Part shown: positions 39,824 to 51,084 of the stretch, piece after piece
Numbering within the stretch: the first letter of the stretch is position 1
How the letters are laid out: every line of letters begins with the position of its first letter
NCBI GenBank assembly: GCA_027493935.1
Contig: JAOSJV010000010.1
Location: 310,001-374,000 of the forward strand
From: Burkholderiales bacterium
Lineage (GTDB): Bacteria > Pseudomonadota > Gammaproteobacteria > Burkholderiales > SG8-39
Length of the DNA stretch: 64,000 nucleotides
Direction of reading: 5' to 3'
The notes under the pieces: generated by a model
What the model was told of the DNA's origin: nothing
The model's input: only the letters and a program-made list of their open reading frames with translations
The model's database searches: none
Program-made: the position numbers and the translations under genes

Positions 39824-41737
39824 TCAGGCCGTGCCGCCCGGAACGTCCTCACGCTTGAGGCGCTCGACGAAGGACTCGAGCTCCATCTGCCCGAGGTCCT
39901 CGCCTCCGCGGGTGCGCACGGCCACCTTTTGCGCCGCCTTCTCGCGGTCGCCTACGACCAGCTGGTAAGGCAGCTTCTGCAAGCTATGTTCCCGGATCTT
40001 ATAAGAAATTTTCTCGTTCCGCAAATCGGCCTCGACCCGGAAACCGCGCCCTGCGAGGTGAGCGGAAACTTCGGCCGCGTAGTCCGCCTGGTGCTCGGAA
40101 ATGTTCGCCACGACCGCCTGGACCGGGGCGAGCCACACCGGCAGCGCCCCGGCGTAGTGCTCGATCAGGATGCCGATGAACCGCTCCATCGACCCGACGA
40201 TCGCGCGGTGCAGCATCACCGGGACCTTGCGGGTGTTGTCCTCGGCCACGTACTCGGCACCGAGCCGGCCGGGCATCGCGAAGTCGACCTGCATGGTCCC
40301 GAGCTGCCAGGATCGCCCGATCGAGTCCTCCAGGTGGTACTCGATCTTGGGTCCGTAGAACGCCCCCTCCCCGGGCAGCTCCACCCACTCGACACCCGAG
40401 GCGGCGAGCGCCGAGCGCAGCGCGCGCTCGGCCTGGTCCCAGGTCGCGTCGTCGCCGAGGCGCTTGTCGGGCCGCAGCGCGAGCTTGACCGCAACGTCGG
40501 TGAAACCGAAGTCGGCGTACACCCCGAGCGCGAGCTCGTGGAAGGCCACGACCTCCGGCTCGATCTGCTCCGGGGTGCAGAAGATGTGGCCGTCGTCCTG
40601 GGTGAAGGCGCGGATGCGCATGATGCCGTGCAGCGCGCCGGAGGGCTCGTTGCGGTGGCAGGCGCCGAACTCGCCGTAGCGCAGCGGCAGGTCGCGGTAG
40701 CTCCTCAAGCCCGCGTTGTAGATCTGCACGTGCCCCGGGCAGTTCATCGGCTTCACCGCGTACTCGCGATGCTCCGAGGCGGTGAAGAACATGTGCTCGC
40801 GGTAGTTGTCCCAGTGCCCGGAGCGCTTCCACAGGCTGACGTCGAGGATCTGCGGCCCGCGCACCTCCTGGTAGCCGTTGTTGCGGTACACGCCGCGCAT
40901 GTGCTGCTCGACCGCCTGCCACAGCGCCCAGCCCTTCGGGTGCCAGAACACCATGCCCGGCGCCTCGTCCTGCACGTGGAACAGGTCGAGCGCGCGCCCG
41001 AGCTTGCGGTGATCGCGCCTCTCGGCTTCCTCGAGCATGTGCAGGTAGGCGTCCTGGTCCTCTTTCTTCGCCCAGGCGGTGCCGTAGATGCGCTGGAGCA
41101 TCTCGTTCTTCGAGTCGCCGCGCCAGTAGGCGCCGGCGACCTTCATCAGCTTGAACACCCTGAGCTTGCCGGTCGAGGGCACGTGCGGCCCGCGGCAGAG
41201 ATCGATGAAGTCGCCCTCGCGGTAGAGCGAGATCGGCTCGCCCGCCGGAACCGCGGCGATGATCTCCGCCTTGTAGTGCTCGCCGATCGACTTGAAGAAT
41301 TCGATCGCCTGGTCCCGCGCCCATTCCTCGCGCGCAACCGGGAGGTCGCGCTTCGCGAGCTCGGCCATCTTGCGTTCGATCTGCTCGAGGTCCTCCGGGG
41401 TGAAGGGGCGCTTGTACGAGAAGTCGTAGTAGAAGCCGTTCTCGATCACCGGGCCGATGGTGACCTGCGCGTCGGGGAAGAGTTCCTTCACCGCGTAGGC
41501 GAGCAGATGGGCGGTCGAGTGCCGGATGAGGTCGAGCCCTTCCTTGTCGCGGTCGGTGACGATCGCGACCTCGGCGTCGGACTCGATACGGTGGGAGGTA
41601 TCGACGAGCTTGCCGTTCACGCGCCCGCCGAGCGCCGCGCGCGCGAGGCCGGCGCCGATCGACTGCGCGACCTCGGCGACGGTGACCGGCCCGTCGAAGG
41701 ATTTCCTCGACCCGTCGGGGAGAGTGACTTTGACCAT
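39824..41737 (-). CDS. thrS: threonyl-tRNA synthetase
   Basis: 637 residues from the ATG at 41737, behind CGAGGAAG, intact. Domains in order: TGS-like N-terminal domain ([21 protein letters not shown]), the editing domain with [11 protein letters not shown] and its zinc-like HxxxH, the class II core with motif 2 ([21 protein letters not shown]) and motif 3, the zinc ligands MNCPGH and the anticodon-binding domain ending PGGTA. It charges tRNA-Thr. A T-tract hairpin and a Thr-rich mini-ORF lie upstream and may control it. infC follows after 26 nt. Confidence 0.97.
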   Translation of the reverse strand: MVKVTLPDGSRKSFDGPVTVAEVAQSIGAGLARAALGGRVNGKLVDTSHRIESDAEVAIVTDRDKEGLDLIRHSTAHLLAYAVKELFPDAQVTIGPVIENGFYYDFSYKRPFTPEDLEQIERKMAELAKRDLPVAREEWARDQAIEFFKSIGEHYKAEIIAAVPAGEPISLYREGDFIDLCRGPHVPSTGKLRVFKLMKVAGAYWRGDSKNEMLQRIYGTAWAKKEDQDAYLHMLEEAERRDHRKLGRALDLFHVQDEAPGMVFWHPKGWALWQAVEQHMRGVYRNNGYQEVRGPQILDVSLWKRSGHWDNYREHMFFTASEHREYAVKPMNCPGHVQIYNAGLRSYRDLPLRYGEFGACHRNEPSGALHGIMRIRAFTQDDGHIFCTPEQIEPEVVAFHELALGVYADFGFTDVAVKLALRPDKRLGDDATWDQAERALRSALAASGVEWVELPGEGAFYGPKIEYHLEDSIGRSWQLGTMQVDFAMPGRLGAEYVAEDNTRKVPVMLHRAIVGSMERFIGILIEHYAGALPVWLAPVQAVVANISEHQADYAAEVSAHLAGRGFRVEADLRNEKISYKIREHSLQKLPYQLVVGDREKAAQKVAVRTRGGEDLGQMELESFVERLKREDVPGGTA

Positions 41738-41753
41738 TAAAGCTTCCTCGGCA

Positions 41754-41785
41754 GAAAAAAAGTGCGGTCGAGCCGCACTTTTTTT
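41754..41785 (-). terminator. Rho-independent terminator upstream of thrS (possible attenuator)
   Basis: AGTGCGG (41761-41767) pairs with CCGCACT (41773-41779) around TCGAG, with seven A on one side and seven T on the other, so it can work in both directions. Leftward transcription would end 17-24 nt before the thrS ATG. It may terminate the tRNA-Val transcript or attenuate thrS. Confidence 0.8.
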
Positions 41786-41810
41786 CCAGCGAACGCGACC
41801 CGGCCCGGGA

Positions 41811-41840
41811 TCAGTGCCTGAACGTGCGCGTTCGCGTCAT
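41811..41840 (-). CDS. putative Thr-rich leader peptide of thrS (9 residues)
   Basis: ATG at 41840 opens MTRTRTFRH and stops at 41811, with Thr (ACG) at positions 2, 4 and 6. A weak SD-like GAGG lies about 14 nt upstream. The leader's own sequence CGCGTTCGC (41828-41836, plus strand) can pair with GCGAACGCG (41789-41797), and its last codons (GGCACT) can pair with one arm of the terminator that follows, so alternative folds are possible. This is the layout of a classical attenuator, but such short ORFs arise by chance. Confidence 0.45.
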   Translation of the reverse strand: MTRTRTFRH

Positions 41841-41872
41841 GAGAGGGCCGCCTCTTTCGGTCGGGTGGGAGC

Positions 41873-41949
41873 TGGTAGGCGCGATTGGACTCGAACCAAC
41901 GACCCCTACCATGTCAAGGTAGTGCTCTAACCAGCTGAGCTACGCGCCT
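41873..41949 (-). tRNA. tRNA-Val(GAC)
   Basis: On the minus strand the 77-nt gene has acceptor stem AGGCGCG/CGCGCCT, D-arm AGCTCAGCTGGTTAGAGC, anticodon stem CTACC/GGTAG around TTGACAT (anticodon GAC) and T-loop TTCGAGT, with encoded CCA. It lies 32 nt before the putative thrS leader ORF in the same direction. Confidence 0.95.
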
Positions 41950-42074
41950 GGGAGCCCAGAATTCTAGCCGAGGGACGCAATACTCGGCAAATTCCGGTGG
42001 CGAGGCCCGGCCCCGGTACGGCCGGCTGCCCGCTGCCGACTGCCCACCGCCCGCGTGCTTTCTCCGCGCGCGCT

Positions 42075-43741
42075 TCAGCGCGCGCGGAGCGCGAGCATCT
42101 CCGCCGCGTGCTTGCGGGTGGTCGGGGTGATCCGGGTGCCGCCGAGCATGCGTGCAAGCTCCTCGACGCGGGCCTCGTCGCCGAGCACGTCCACCCGGCT
42201 CCGCACGCGCCCGTTCACCGCAGCCTTGGAGACCGACCACTGGTGGTCGGCCTGGGCCGCGACCTGCGCGAGGTGCGTCACGCACAGCACCTGGCGCTCG
42301 CGGCCGAGCACGCCGAGCTTGCGGCCGACGATCTCGGCGACCGCGCCGCCGATGCCCGAATCCACCTCGTCGAAGATCATCGTCGGCACGGCGGCTGCCT
42401 TGCTGGTGATGACCTGGATCGCGAGGCTGATGCGCGAGAGCTCGCCGCCGGAGGCCACTTTCGCGAGCGGGCGCGGCTCCTGGCCCGGATTCGCCGCGAC
42501 CAGGAACTCGACCGACTCGTTGCCGTGCGCGCTACCGCCCTCGAGCGGCCGCAGTACGGCCGCGAAGCGGCCGCCAGCCATCGCGAGCTCCTTCATCGCC
42601 GCGGTGACTTCCCTGCCGAGCTTCGCGGCCGCTGAGCTGCGCTGCGCGGTCAGCCGGCCGGCGCGTTCGTCGTAGCGCGCGCGCGCCGCGGCTTCCTGCC
42701 GCTCGATCTCGTCGAGGTTCGCGGCGACCGCGAGCTCCGCGAGCCGCGCCTCCAGGCGCTCGGTGAGCTCGGCGAGCGCCTCCGGCCGCGTCCGGAAGCG
42801 GCGCGCAGCCGCATGCAGCGCCTCGACGCGGCGCTCGGCCTCGGCGAGGCGCGGCGGGTCGAGATCAACGCGATCGGCGTAATGCCGCAGGGCGTGCACC
42901 GCCTCGTCGATCTGGGCCGCGGCGCCTTCGAGCAGGCCGAGCGGCTCGGCGAGCGCGGCGTCGTAGTCGACCAGCCCGCGGAGGCGCGAGACCGCGGCCG
43001 AGATCGCGCCGGAGGCGGCCGTTTCGGACTCGGCGAGCGCGTCGACCGCGGCCTGGGCGCCTCCGATCAGGCTCGCAGCGTGCGCGAGCCGGCTCTGCTC
43101 GGCGCTCACCGCGTCCCATTCGCCGGGCTTCGGCGCGAGCTTCTTCAGCTCGTCGACCTGGAAGGCGACGCTCTCGCGCTCTGCCGTGCGGGCGGCGGCG
43201 TTGGTCTCGAATTCCGCGCGCGCCCTGGCGAGCCGCTGCCACTCCTTCCAGGCCCCCGCCAATTCGCTCGCGGCGGGCGCGAGGCCGGCGTGACCGTCGA
43301 GAATCGCGCGCTGCGCGTCGGCGCGCAGCAGGGATTGATGCGCGTGCTGGCCGTGGATGTCGATCAGCATGGCCGACACGCCGCTCACCTGCTGAACCGT
43401 GGCCGGCGTCCCGTTGATGAACGCGCGCGCGAGCGGCCGCTCTTGTCGAGCACGCGGCGCAGGAGCAGGCGCCCCGCGTCGCCCTCGAGCTCGGCCTCCT
43501 TCAACCACGCGCGCACCTCCGGCAGCGCATCGATCGCGAATTCGGCCACCACCTCGGCACGCTCGGCGCCGGCGCGCAGCGCGGTCGCGTCGGCGCGCTC
43601 GCCGAGCGCGAGCGCCAGCGCGTCGATCAGGATCGACTTGCCGGCGCCGGTCTCGCCGGTGAGCGCGGTGAAACCGCGCTCGAAATCAAGCTCGAGCGCG
43701 TCGACGATCGCGAAATCGCGGATCGAGAGGTGGGCTAGCAC
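42075..43741 (-). CDS. recN: DNA repair protein RecN, one frameshift
   Basis: The GTG at 43741 begins LAHLSIRDFAIVDALELDF and Walker A GETGAGKS follows near residue 32. A break near 43430, where CG dinucleotides repeat (CGCTCGCGCGCGCG), separates it from the rest: NGTPATVQQ, LIDIHGQHAHQSLL, long coiled-coil arms, the ABC signature VASGGELSRISLAI and Walker B TMIFDEVDSGIGG. Corrected length is about 555, normal for RecN. RecN is an SMC-like ATPase that holds broken ends during recombinational repair. Confidence 0.93.
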
Positions 43742-43807
43742 GGATGAGCGGCGAAACTGAAACGAAGCATGCCCGAAGCGCCGGCGGTCGACGATCCGGA
43801 GCATCGG

Positions 43808-43880
43808 CCATTCCCGCGAACGCGGGAATCCAGGCCGAGGGAACGCAGAGCTCGCTGGATCCCCGCTTGTGCGGGGATGA
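43808..43880. repeat. REP/BIME-like inverted repeat pair between recN and nadK
   Basis: ATTCCCGCG-AA-CGCGGGAAT (43810-43829) and ATCCCCGC-TTGT-GCGGGGAT (43859-43878) are two palindromes in opposite orientation, flanked by CCAG and CTGG, forming a cruciform-like unit in the 155-bp gap. The TTCCCGCG...CGCGGGAA core is common in proteobacterial intergenic repeats. Confidence 0.7.
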
Positions 43881-43896
43881 CTTCAAACGTCCTTTT

Positions 43897-44772
43897 CTAG
43901 AACAGGGCTTCACTCCAGTGGAGCTTCTCGCGCAGCATCGCGTAGTAGCTGTAGCCGGGCGGGTGGACCAGCTTGACGACATGCTCGGCCCGCTTGACCA
44001 TCACCCGGTCGCCCTCCTCGAGCTCGAAGCTCGGGTGGCCGTCGAAGTGCAGCAGCGCGTCGGCGGCGTGCTTGATCGTGATCTGGATCGCCGCCGCGTC
44101 GCTCACCGTGATCGGCCGGTTCGAGAGCGTATGCGGGCAGATCGGCACGAGCGCGATGCCCGGCACGCCCGGCTGCACGATCGGTCCGCCCGAGGAGAGC
44201 GCGTAGGCCGTGGAGCCGGTCGGCGTGGCGACGATCAGCCCGTCGGCGCGCAGGTCGTAGACGAACTTGCCGTCGATGTCGACGATGAACTCGATCAGCC
44301 GTCCGGTCGCGCCCTTGTTCACGACCACGTCGTTCAGCGCGAGCGTGCTGAACCGCACGCCGTTGTCGCGGCGCACCGCGGCGTCGAGCATCGTGCGCGC
44401 CTCGATGCGGTAGTCGCCAGCGAGAACCCGGCCCAACTGCTCGACCATCTGGCCGAGCGCGATGTCGGTCAGGAATCCGAGCCGCCCCTGGTTCACCCCG
44501 ACGAGCGGCACACCGGCCTCGGCGAGCGAGCGCGCGGCGGTGAGCATGCTGCCGTCGCCGCCGAGCACGACGACCAGGTCGGCCTGCGCGCCGATCGCGG
44601 CGTGGTCGGCGACCGGGAAGGCGTCCACTCCGGACTCGACGGCAGTTTCCCGCTCCATCAGCACCCGGCAGCCCTCACCGGCGAGGAATCGCCCGAGCGC
44701 GACGAGCGGCTCGGCAACGTCGCGGCTCTTGTAGCGGCCGATCAGTGCGACGGTATTGAAGGCGGGCGCCAT
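43897..44772 (-). CDS. nadK: NAD kinase
   Basis: 291 residues from the ATG at 44772. The catalytic GGDGS motif is at about 71-75, with NQGRLGFLTD, the NDVVVNKG segment and the glycine-rich ATPTGSTAYALSSGGPI, all in family order and spacing. It phosphorylates NAD to NADP. It is divergent from hrcA with a 106-bp gap, the usual arrangement in Burkholderiales. Confidence 0.96.
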   Translation of the reverse strand: MAPAFNTVALIGRYKSRDVAEPLVALGRFLAGEGCRVLMERETAVESGVDAFPVADHAAIGAQADLVVVLGGDGSMLTAARSLAEAGVPLVGVNQGRLGFLTDIALGQMVEQLGRVLAGDYRIEARTMLDAAVRRDNGVRFSTLALNDVVVNKGATGRLIEFIVDIDGKFVYDLRADGLIVATPTGSTAYALSSGGPIVQPGVPGIALVPICPHTLSNRPITVSDAAAIQITIKHAADALLHFDGHPSFELEEGDRVMVKRAEHVVKLVHPPGYSYYAMLREKLHWSEALF

Positions 44773-44843
44773 GGCGCCACATTAGACCATAGGCCCGCGG
44801 CGGGCACAGCGTGGCGCCCGGAAACCTCCGGTAAACCAATCGC

Positions 44844-44871
44844 TTGTCCGGACTTCCGGGTCCGGTACAAT
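44844..44871 (+). promoter_or_regulatory. putative sigma-70 promoter of hrcA
   Basis: TTGTCC (44844-44849), 16 nt, then TACAAT (44866-44871), ending only 7 nt before the hrcA ATG. The transcript would start at or next to the ATG, so hrcA mRNA may be leaderless. An internal CCGGACTTCCGGGTCCGG symmetry overlaps the spacer. Confidence 0.5.
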
Positions 44872-44878
44872 CCCCGTC

Positions 44879-45901
44879 ATGCTGGACCAACGCGCACAGA
44901 TCCTGCTGAAGACGCTCGTCGAGCGCTACATCGCCGAGGGGGAGCCGGTCGGCTCGCGCGCGCTGTCGAAGTTCTCCGGCCTCGAGCTCTCGCCGGCCAC
45001 CGTGCGCAACGTGATGGCCGACCTCGAGGAGATGGGCTTCATCGCGAGCCCGCACACCTCGGCCGGGCGCGTGCCGACGGCGCGCGGCTACCGGGTCTTC
45101 GTCGACACGCTGATGACCGTGAAGTCGCTCGAGCAGGTCGACCTCGAGCAGCTCAGGGAGAGCCTGCATCCGGACCATCCGCAACGGCTGATCGGCCAGG
45201 CCTCGCAGCTCCTGTCCGAGCTCACGCACTTCGCCGGCATCGTGGTGGCGACGCGCCGCGAGGACCCGGCGTTCCGCCACATCGAGTTTCTGCGGCTGTC
45301 GGAGAAGCGCGTTCTCCTCATCATCGTCGCGCCCGACGGCGACGTGCAGAACAGGATCCTCTTCACCGACCGCGACTACAGCCAGTCGGAGCTGACCGCG
45401 GCGGGCAACTTCGTCAACGAACACTACGCCGGGATGACGCTCGCCGAGATCCGCGCGCGCATCCACGAGGAACTGAAGCAGCTGCGCGCCGACATGACCG
45501 CGCTGATGACCGCCGCGCTCGAGGCGAGCACGCAGGCATTCTCCGAGAGCTCGGAGACGCTGGTCGTCTCCGGCGAGCGGAATCTGCTCGACTCGGCAGA
45601 TCTCGCCTCGAACATGGCGCGGCTGCGCGAGCTGTTCGAGCTCTTCGAGAAGAAGACCGCGCTGGTGCAGATCCTGGACGTGAGCACGCGCGCCGAGGGC
45701 GTGCAGATCTTCATCGGCGGCGAGGCCGGCATCTCGTCGCTCGACGAGTGCAGCGTGATCACCTCGCAGTACGAGGTCGAAGGGCGGCTGGTCGGCACGG
45801 TGGGCGTCATCGGCCCGACGCGCATGGCCTACGAGCGGGTGATCCCGATCGTCGACATCACGGCGCGGTTGCTGTCGAGCGCGCTGTCCGAAAGGCCGTG
45901 A
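44879..45901 (+). CDS. hrcA: heat-inducible transcription repressor HrcA
   Basis: 340 residues from the ATG at 44879. The winged-helix N-terminus ([49 protein letters not shown]) and the dimerisation/inserted domain (RIFIGGE-type [18 protein letters not shown]) are typical. HrcA normally represses groE or dnaK genes through a CIRCE element. No CIRCE-like TTAGCACTC inverted repeat was found before grpE or dnaK in this window, so its targets are probably elsewhere. Confidence 0.95.
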   Translation: MLDQRAQILLKTLVERYIAEGEPVGSRALSKFSGLELSPATVRNVMADLEEMGFIASPHTSAGRVPTARGYRVFVDTLMTVKSLEQVDLEQLRESLHPDHPQRLIGQASQLLSELTHFAGIVVATRREDPAFRHIEFLRLSEKRVLLIIVAPDGDVQNRILFTDRDYSQSELTAAGNFVNEHYAGMTLAEIRARIHEELKQLRADMTALMTAALEASTQAFSESSETLVVSGERNLLDSADLASNMARLRELFELFEKKTALVQILDVSTRAEGVQIFIGGEAGISSLDECSVITSQYEVEGRLVGTVGVIGPTRMAYERVIPIVDITARLLSSALSERP

Positions 45902-45992
45902 AGGCGTGAAGACGTGAAGGCGCGAGCGCGCGCGCCGTCGCCATCGAGACCGGCGCCTACGCATTCACGGGTTCACGCAGTCACGCATTCGC
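45897..45992. repeat. long imperfect inverted repeat with 8-9 nt periodicity
   Basis: GTGAAGGCGTGAAGACGTGAAGGCG on the left is mirrored by CGCATTCACGGGTTCACGCAGTCACGC on the right, each made of a repeated GTGA(A)-type unit. It occupies the 99-bp hrcA-hemH gap and could form a stem of about 25 bp. Confidence 0.6.
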
Positions 45993-46000
45993 ATCTTCAC

Positions 46001-47104
46001 ATGTCCTTCGCTCCCGAGCCGCCCTACAAGCACGGCACCCTGGGGCGGACCGGAATCCTGCTGGTGAACCTCGGCACGCCGGACCGGCCGACGCCCGCGG
46101 CGGTGCGCGGCTACCTGCGTGAATTCCTGGGCGATCCGCGCGTCGTCGAGATCCCGCGGGCACTGTGGTGGCCGATCCTGAACGGCCTCGTCCTGCGCAC
46201 GCGCCCGGCCGCCTCGGCGCGCAAGTACGCGGCGATCTGGACACCGGACGGCTCGCCGCTTCGCGTGCACACCGAGCGGCAGGCGAAGCTCCTGCGCGGT
46301 TACCTCGGGCAGCAGTTCAAGTCTCCGTTCTCCGTCGAATACGCGATGCGGTACGGGCAGCCGTCGATCGAGACGGTGCTGGCGAAGCTCAAGGCCGAGG
46401 GCTGCGACCGCATCCTCGTGCTGCCGCTCTATCCGCAGTATGCGGCGAGCACCACCGCGACCGCGCTCGACCGCGTGGCGGCCTTCGTCGCGCGTACCCG
46501 CAACGTGCCCGAATTCCGGTTCGTGAAGCACTTCCACGACCATCCGGCGTACATCGCCGCCCTCGGCGCCAGCGTGCGCGAGTACTGGCGCGAGCATGGC
46601 CGGCCGGACAAGCTGGTGATGAGCTTCCACGGCCTGCCACGCTATACGCTCGAGCGCGGCGACCCGTACCACTGCGAGTGCCAGAAGAGCGCGCGGCTGC
46701 TCGCCGAGGATCTCGAGCTCGAGTCCTCGCGCTGGATGCTCACGTTCCAGTCGCGCTTCGGCCGCGCCGAGTGGCTGAAGCCCTACACCCAGCCGGCGCT
46801 GGAGGCGCTCGCGCGGCAGGGCACCGGGCGCGTGGACGTGGTCTGCCCCGGTTTCGTCGCCGATTGCCTGGAGACGCTGGAGGAGATCGACATGGAATGC
46901 CGCGCCGCGTTTCTCTCCAACGGCGGCAAGGCGTTCCACTATATCCCGTGCCTGAACGAGCGCGATGACTGGATCAAGGCGCTCGTCACGATCGCGCTCG
47001 GTCACCTCGGCGGCTGGGTGAGCACCGCATGGGACGTCGCCGCGGCGCAGGCCGCGGCACGCGCAAGCGAGCGGCGCGCGAAGGCGCTCGGCGCGGCCGA
47101 ATGA
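46001..47104 (+). CDS. hemH: ferrochelatase
   Basis: 367 residues from the ATG at 46001. [19 protein letters not shown] opens the family, [12 protein letters not shown] lies mid-protein, the catalytic histidine is in [17 protein letters not shown], and [21 protein letters not shown] carries the conserved His/Glu region near the C-terminus. It inserts ferrous iron into protoporphyrin IX at the inner membrane. It follows hrcA in the same direction. Confidence 0.95.
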   Translation: MSFAPEPPYKHGTLGRTGILLVNLGTPDRPTPAAVRGYLREFLGDPRVVEIPRALWWPILNGLVLRTRPAASARKYAAIWTPDGSPLRVHTERQAKLLRGYLGQQFKSPFSVEYAMRYGQPSIETVLAKLKAEGCDRILVLPLYPQYAASTTATALDRVAAFVARTRNVPEFRFVKHFHDHPAYIAALGASVREYWREHGRPDKLVMSFHGLPRYTLERGDPYHCECQKSARLLAEDLELESSRWMLTFQSRFGRAEWLKPYTQPALEALARQGTGRVDVVCPGFVADCLETLEEIDMECRAAFLSNGGKAFHYIPCLNERDDWIKALVTIALGHLGGWVSTAWDVAAAQAAARASERRAKALGAAE

Positions 47105-47123
47105 CCACGCCGGGCGCCCCGCA

Positions 47124-47498
47124 ATGCTGCTGATCGCCAGCTGGATCGTGAACGCGGTGGCGCTGCTCGCGCTGCCCTACGTCGTGCGCTCGATCGAGAT
47201 GCAAAGCTTCTACACCGCGCTCGTCGTCGCGCTCATCCTGGGCTTCATGAACGCGATCATCCGCCCTGCGCTGGTGCTGCTCACGCTGCCGGTCACGGTG
47301 CTCACGCTAGGGACCTTCATCCTGGTGATCAACGCCCTGCTCTTCTGGTTCGTCGCCTCGTTCGTCGAGGGCTTCAGCGTGGGCGGGTTCTGGTCGGCGT
47401 TTTTCGGCGCGATCGTCTACTCGCTCATCAGCTGGGCGGTGAGCACGGTAGTATTCGGCGTGCTCGACGGGCGCGGTCAGGGCGAAGTGAGAATGTGA
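47124..47498 (+). CDS. small integral membrane protein, phage-holin-4/YvlD-like (PF04020 type)
   Basis: 124 residues from the ATG at 47124, 19 nt after hemH. Four hydrophobic segments are visible, with the family's GFMNAIIRPALVLLTLPVTVLTLG and the near C-terminal FFGAIVYSLISWAVS. Function of the family is unknown; members are common bacterial membrane proteins, and the holin name reflects similarity only. Probably co-transcribed with hemH. Confidence 0.85.
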   Translation: MLLIASWIVNAVALLALPYVVRSIEMQSFYTALVVALILGFMNAIIRPALVLLTLPVTVLTLGTFILVINALLFWFVASFVEGFSVGGFWSAFFGAIVYSLISWAVSTVVFGVLDGRGQGEVRM

Positions 47499-47531
47499 AT
47501 GCGTGGCCGCGTGAGGGAGGCTCGCCCGTCT

Positions 47532-48257
47532 TCACGTCTCCGTCGCCTCGAGTATTGCGCGCACGCGCGCGAGCAGCGCCGGCCGCGCGGGCGCGGGCTG
47601 CTGGCGCAGCGCGGCGGCCCAGTGCGGGAAGAGATTCGACTCCTCGCGGTGCTCGTGCTTTGCGAGCGTGCCCGACAGGAGCGCGACGAACGGCTCCACC
47701 TCCCAGGCTTCCGGTGCGGCGTCGAACGCGAGGCTCGCTTCGATCTCGGCGAGCTGCGCCAGTAGCTCGTCATGCTCGCGCAGCATGACCGCGACGTGGC
47801 TCGTGCCGTCCTGCCCGGCCGGCTGCGGCAGCATCGGCGCGAGCAGCTCGTTCTCGACGCGGATGTGGCGGCGCAGCCCGGCCGCGAACGCCGCGACGAG
47901 CGGCCGCGCGCCGGCCACGTCGGCCGCGTTGATCCGGCGCAGCGCCTTCGCCAGGAGCTCGTCGACGCGCCGGTGGTCGCGGATGAGGAGATCGACCACG
48001 TCGGCCGGCTCGGTCTCCTCGCGCAGCACGACGCGTGTCCGGAAGCCCCCGGCGACGGCCTGCGTCTCCCAGGCGAGCGCGTCGCGCAGCTGCAGGTTGA
48101 GGCTTTCCATGACGAGCCGCGGATCGTCCGCGGTCAGCAGCACCACCGCCGCGCCTGCGGCCAGGTCCTTGACTTCGTAGAACGCGGCGGTCTGCACGCG
48201 GCTCGCGGGCAGGCGGCGCAGGTCGGCTTCGGTCTCCGTGGCGTCGTTCCCCGGCAT
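47532..48257 (-). CDS. hemerythrin-domain protein with an N-terminal DUF2249-like domain
   Basis: 241 residues from the ATG at 48257 (an upstream ATG would run through the grpE promoter and is less likely). Residues 1-90 resemble DUF2249 (small alpha/beta, AAVVLLTADDPRLVMESL). Residues 100-235 are a four-helix hemerythrin fold with metal-ligand-like residues in LLIRDHRRVDELL, GLRRHIRVENELLAPML, MLREHDELLAQL and LAKHEHREESNLFPHW. It probably binds a di-iron centre and senses or stores oxygen or nitric oxide, or repairs iron sites. Its 5' flank abuts the sigma-32-like promoter of grpE. Confidence 0.8.
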   Translation of the reverse strand: MPGNDATETEADLRRLPASRVQTAAFYEVKDLAAGAAVVLLTADDPRLVMESLNLQLRDALAWETQAVAGGFRTRVVLREETEPADVVDLLIRDHRRVDELLAKALRRINAADVAGARPLVAAFAAGLRRHIRVENELLAPMLPQPAGQDGTSHVAVMLREHDELLAQLAEIEASLAFDAAPEAWEVEPFVALLSGTLAKHEHREESNLFPHWAAALRQQPAPARPALLARVRAILEATET

Positions 48258-48299
48258 TTCGAGTGTTATCTCGTTGATCGAGTGCGATTCTGACAGGCC

Positions 48300-48326
48300 C
48301 TTGAAAACGCGTGAAGCGCCCCAATA
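48300..48326 (+). promoter_or_regulatory. sigma-32-type heat-shock promoter of grpE
   Basis: CTTGAAA (48300-48306), 12 nt, then CCCCAATA (48319-48326), close to the RpoH consensus CTTGAAA / CCCCATnT. It ends 41 nt before the grpE ATG. Confidence 0.75.
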
Positions 48327-48367
48327 CCCCAAGTCTCGAGGGGTCATCGCAGGACACACGAGCAGAC

Positions 48368-48928
48368 ATGCAGGACCAGAAACGCGACCCGAACGCGCCC
48401 ACGCCCGAGGACGCCGCCGCGCCCATGCCAGAAGCCGCAGAGGAGGTGCCGCCAAGCAGCGCAACGGCGAACCTGGAGGAGGCGCTGCGTCAGGCCGAGG
48501 CGAAGGCCCAGGAGCACCACGAGGCTTGGCTCCGGGCGGCCGCGGAGGCCGAGAACGTCCGCAAGCGCGCGCAGGAAGACGTCGCGAGGGCGCACAAATT
48601 CGCGCTCGAGAAGTTCGCGACCGAGCTCCTCGCGGTGAAGGACAGCCTGGAGGCCGCCCTCGCCACCGAGAACGCGACGGTCGAGAACCTCAAGAGCGGC
48701 GTGGAGCTCACGCTGAAGCAGCTCGCAACGGTGTTCGAGCGCCAGCAGATCCGCGAGATCGACCCCGCCGGCCAGAAATTCGACCCGCATCGCCACGAGG
48801 CGATCAGCATGCTGCCCTCGGAGAAGGAACCGAACACGGTGATCAACGTGCTGCAGAAAGGCTACACGCTGAACGATCGGGTGATCCGGCCTGCGCTCGT
48901 CACCGTCGCCAAGCCCAAAGACGCTTGA
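48368..48928 (+). CDS. grpE: nucleotide exchange factor GrpE
   Basis: 186 residues from the ATG at 48368. An acidic, disordered head is followed by the long coiled-coil ([26 protein letters not shown]) and the beta-domain with the GrpE signature [11 protein letters not shown] and [19 protein letters not shown]. It releases ADP from DnaK. Its stop codon lies inside the -35 box of the dnaK promoter. Confidence 0.96.
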   Translation: MQDQKRDPNAPTPEDAAAPMPEAAEEVPPSSATANLEEALRQAEAKAQEHHEAWLRAAAEAENVRKRAQEDVARAHKFALEKFATELLAVKDSLEAALATENATVENLKSGVELTLKQLATVFERQQIREIDPAGQKFDPHRHEAISMLPSEKEPNTVINVLQKGYTLNDRVIRPALVTVAKPKDA

Positions 48929-48949
48929 ATCTCAGGTAATTAGCCCCAC
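48924..48949 (+). promoter_or_regulatory. sigma-32-type promoter of dnaK, overlapping the grpE stop
   Basis: CTTGAAT (48924-48930), 13 nt, then CCCCAC (48944-48949). The grpE TGA (48926-48928) is part of the -35 box. It would give dnaK its own heat-shock transcript about 45 nt before the ATG. Confidence 0.65.
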
Positions 48950-48995
48950 CTCGGGGAGTGAACCGGTAACCGGATACAGAGCAAGGACCCAAGCC

Positions 48996-50942
<1,947 letters not shown>

Positions 50943-51012
50943 GCCCCGTCGCGCGCGCGTTGACGAGACGGTTCTAGCAGAACGCGCGGCGCGCGCGTGT
51001 AACGTCCTGACT

Positions 51013-51056
51013 GGCCGGGTTCGAGCGTCGGCACGCGCCGACGCTCGAACCCGGCC
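51013..51056. repeat. perfect 20-bp inverted repeat with 4-nt loop between dnaK and dnaJ
   Basis: GGCCGGGTTCGAGCGTCGGC (51013-51032), ACGC loop, then its exact reverse complement (51037-51056). In RNA it would be a very stable stem-loop 28 nt before the dnaJ ATG. No T-tract follows, so it is more likely an mRNA-stability or processing element, or a translation regulator, than a terminator. Confidence 0.8.
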
Positions 51057-51084
51057 GCGTGGCGTCTGGAGAGTGCTGCAGCGG

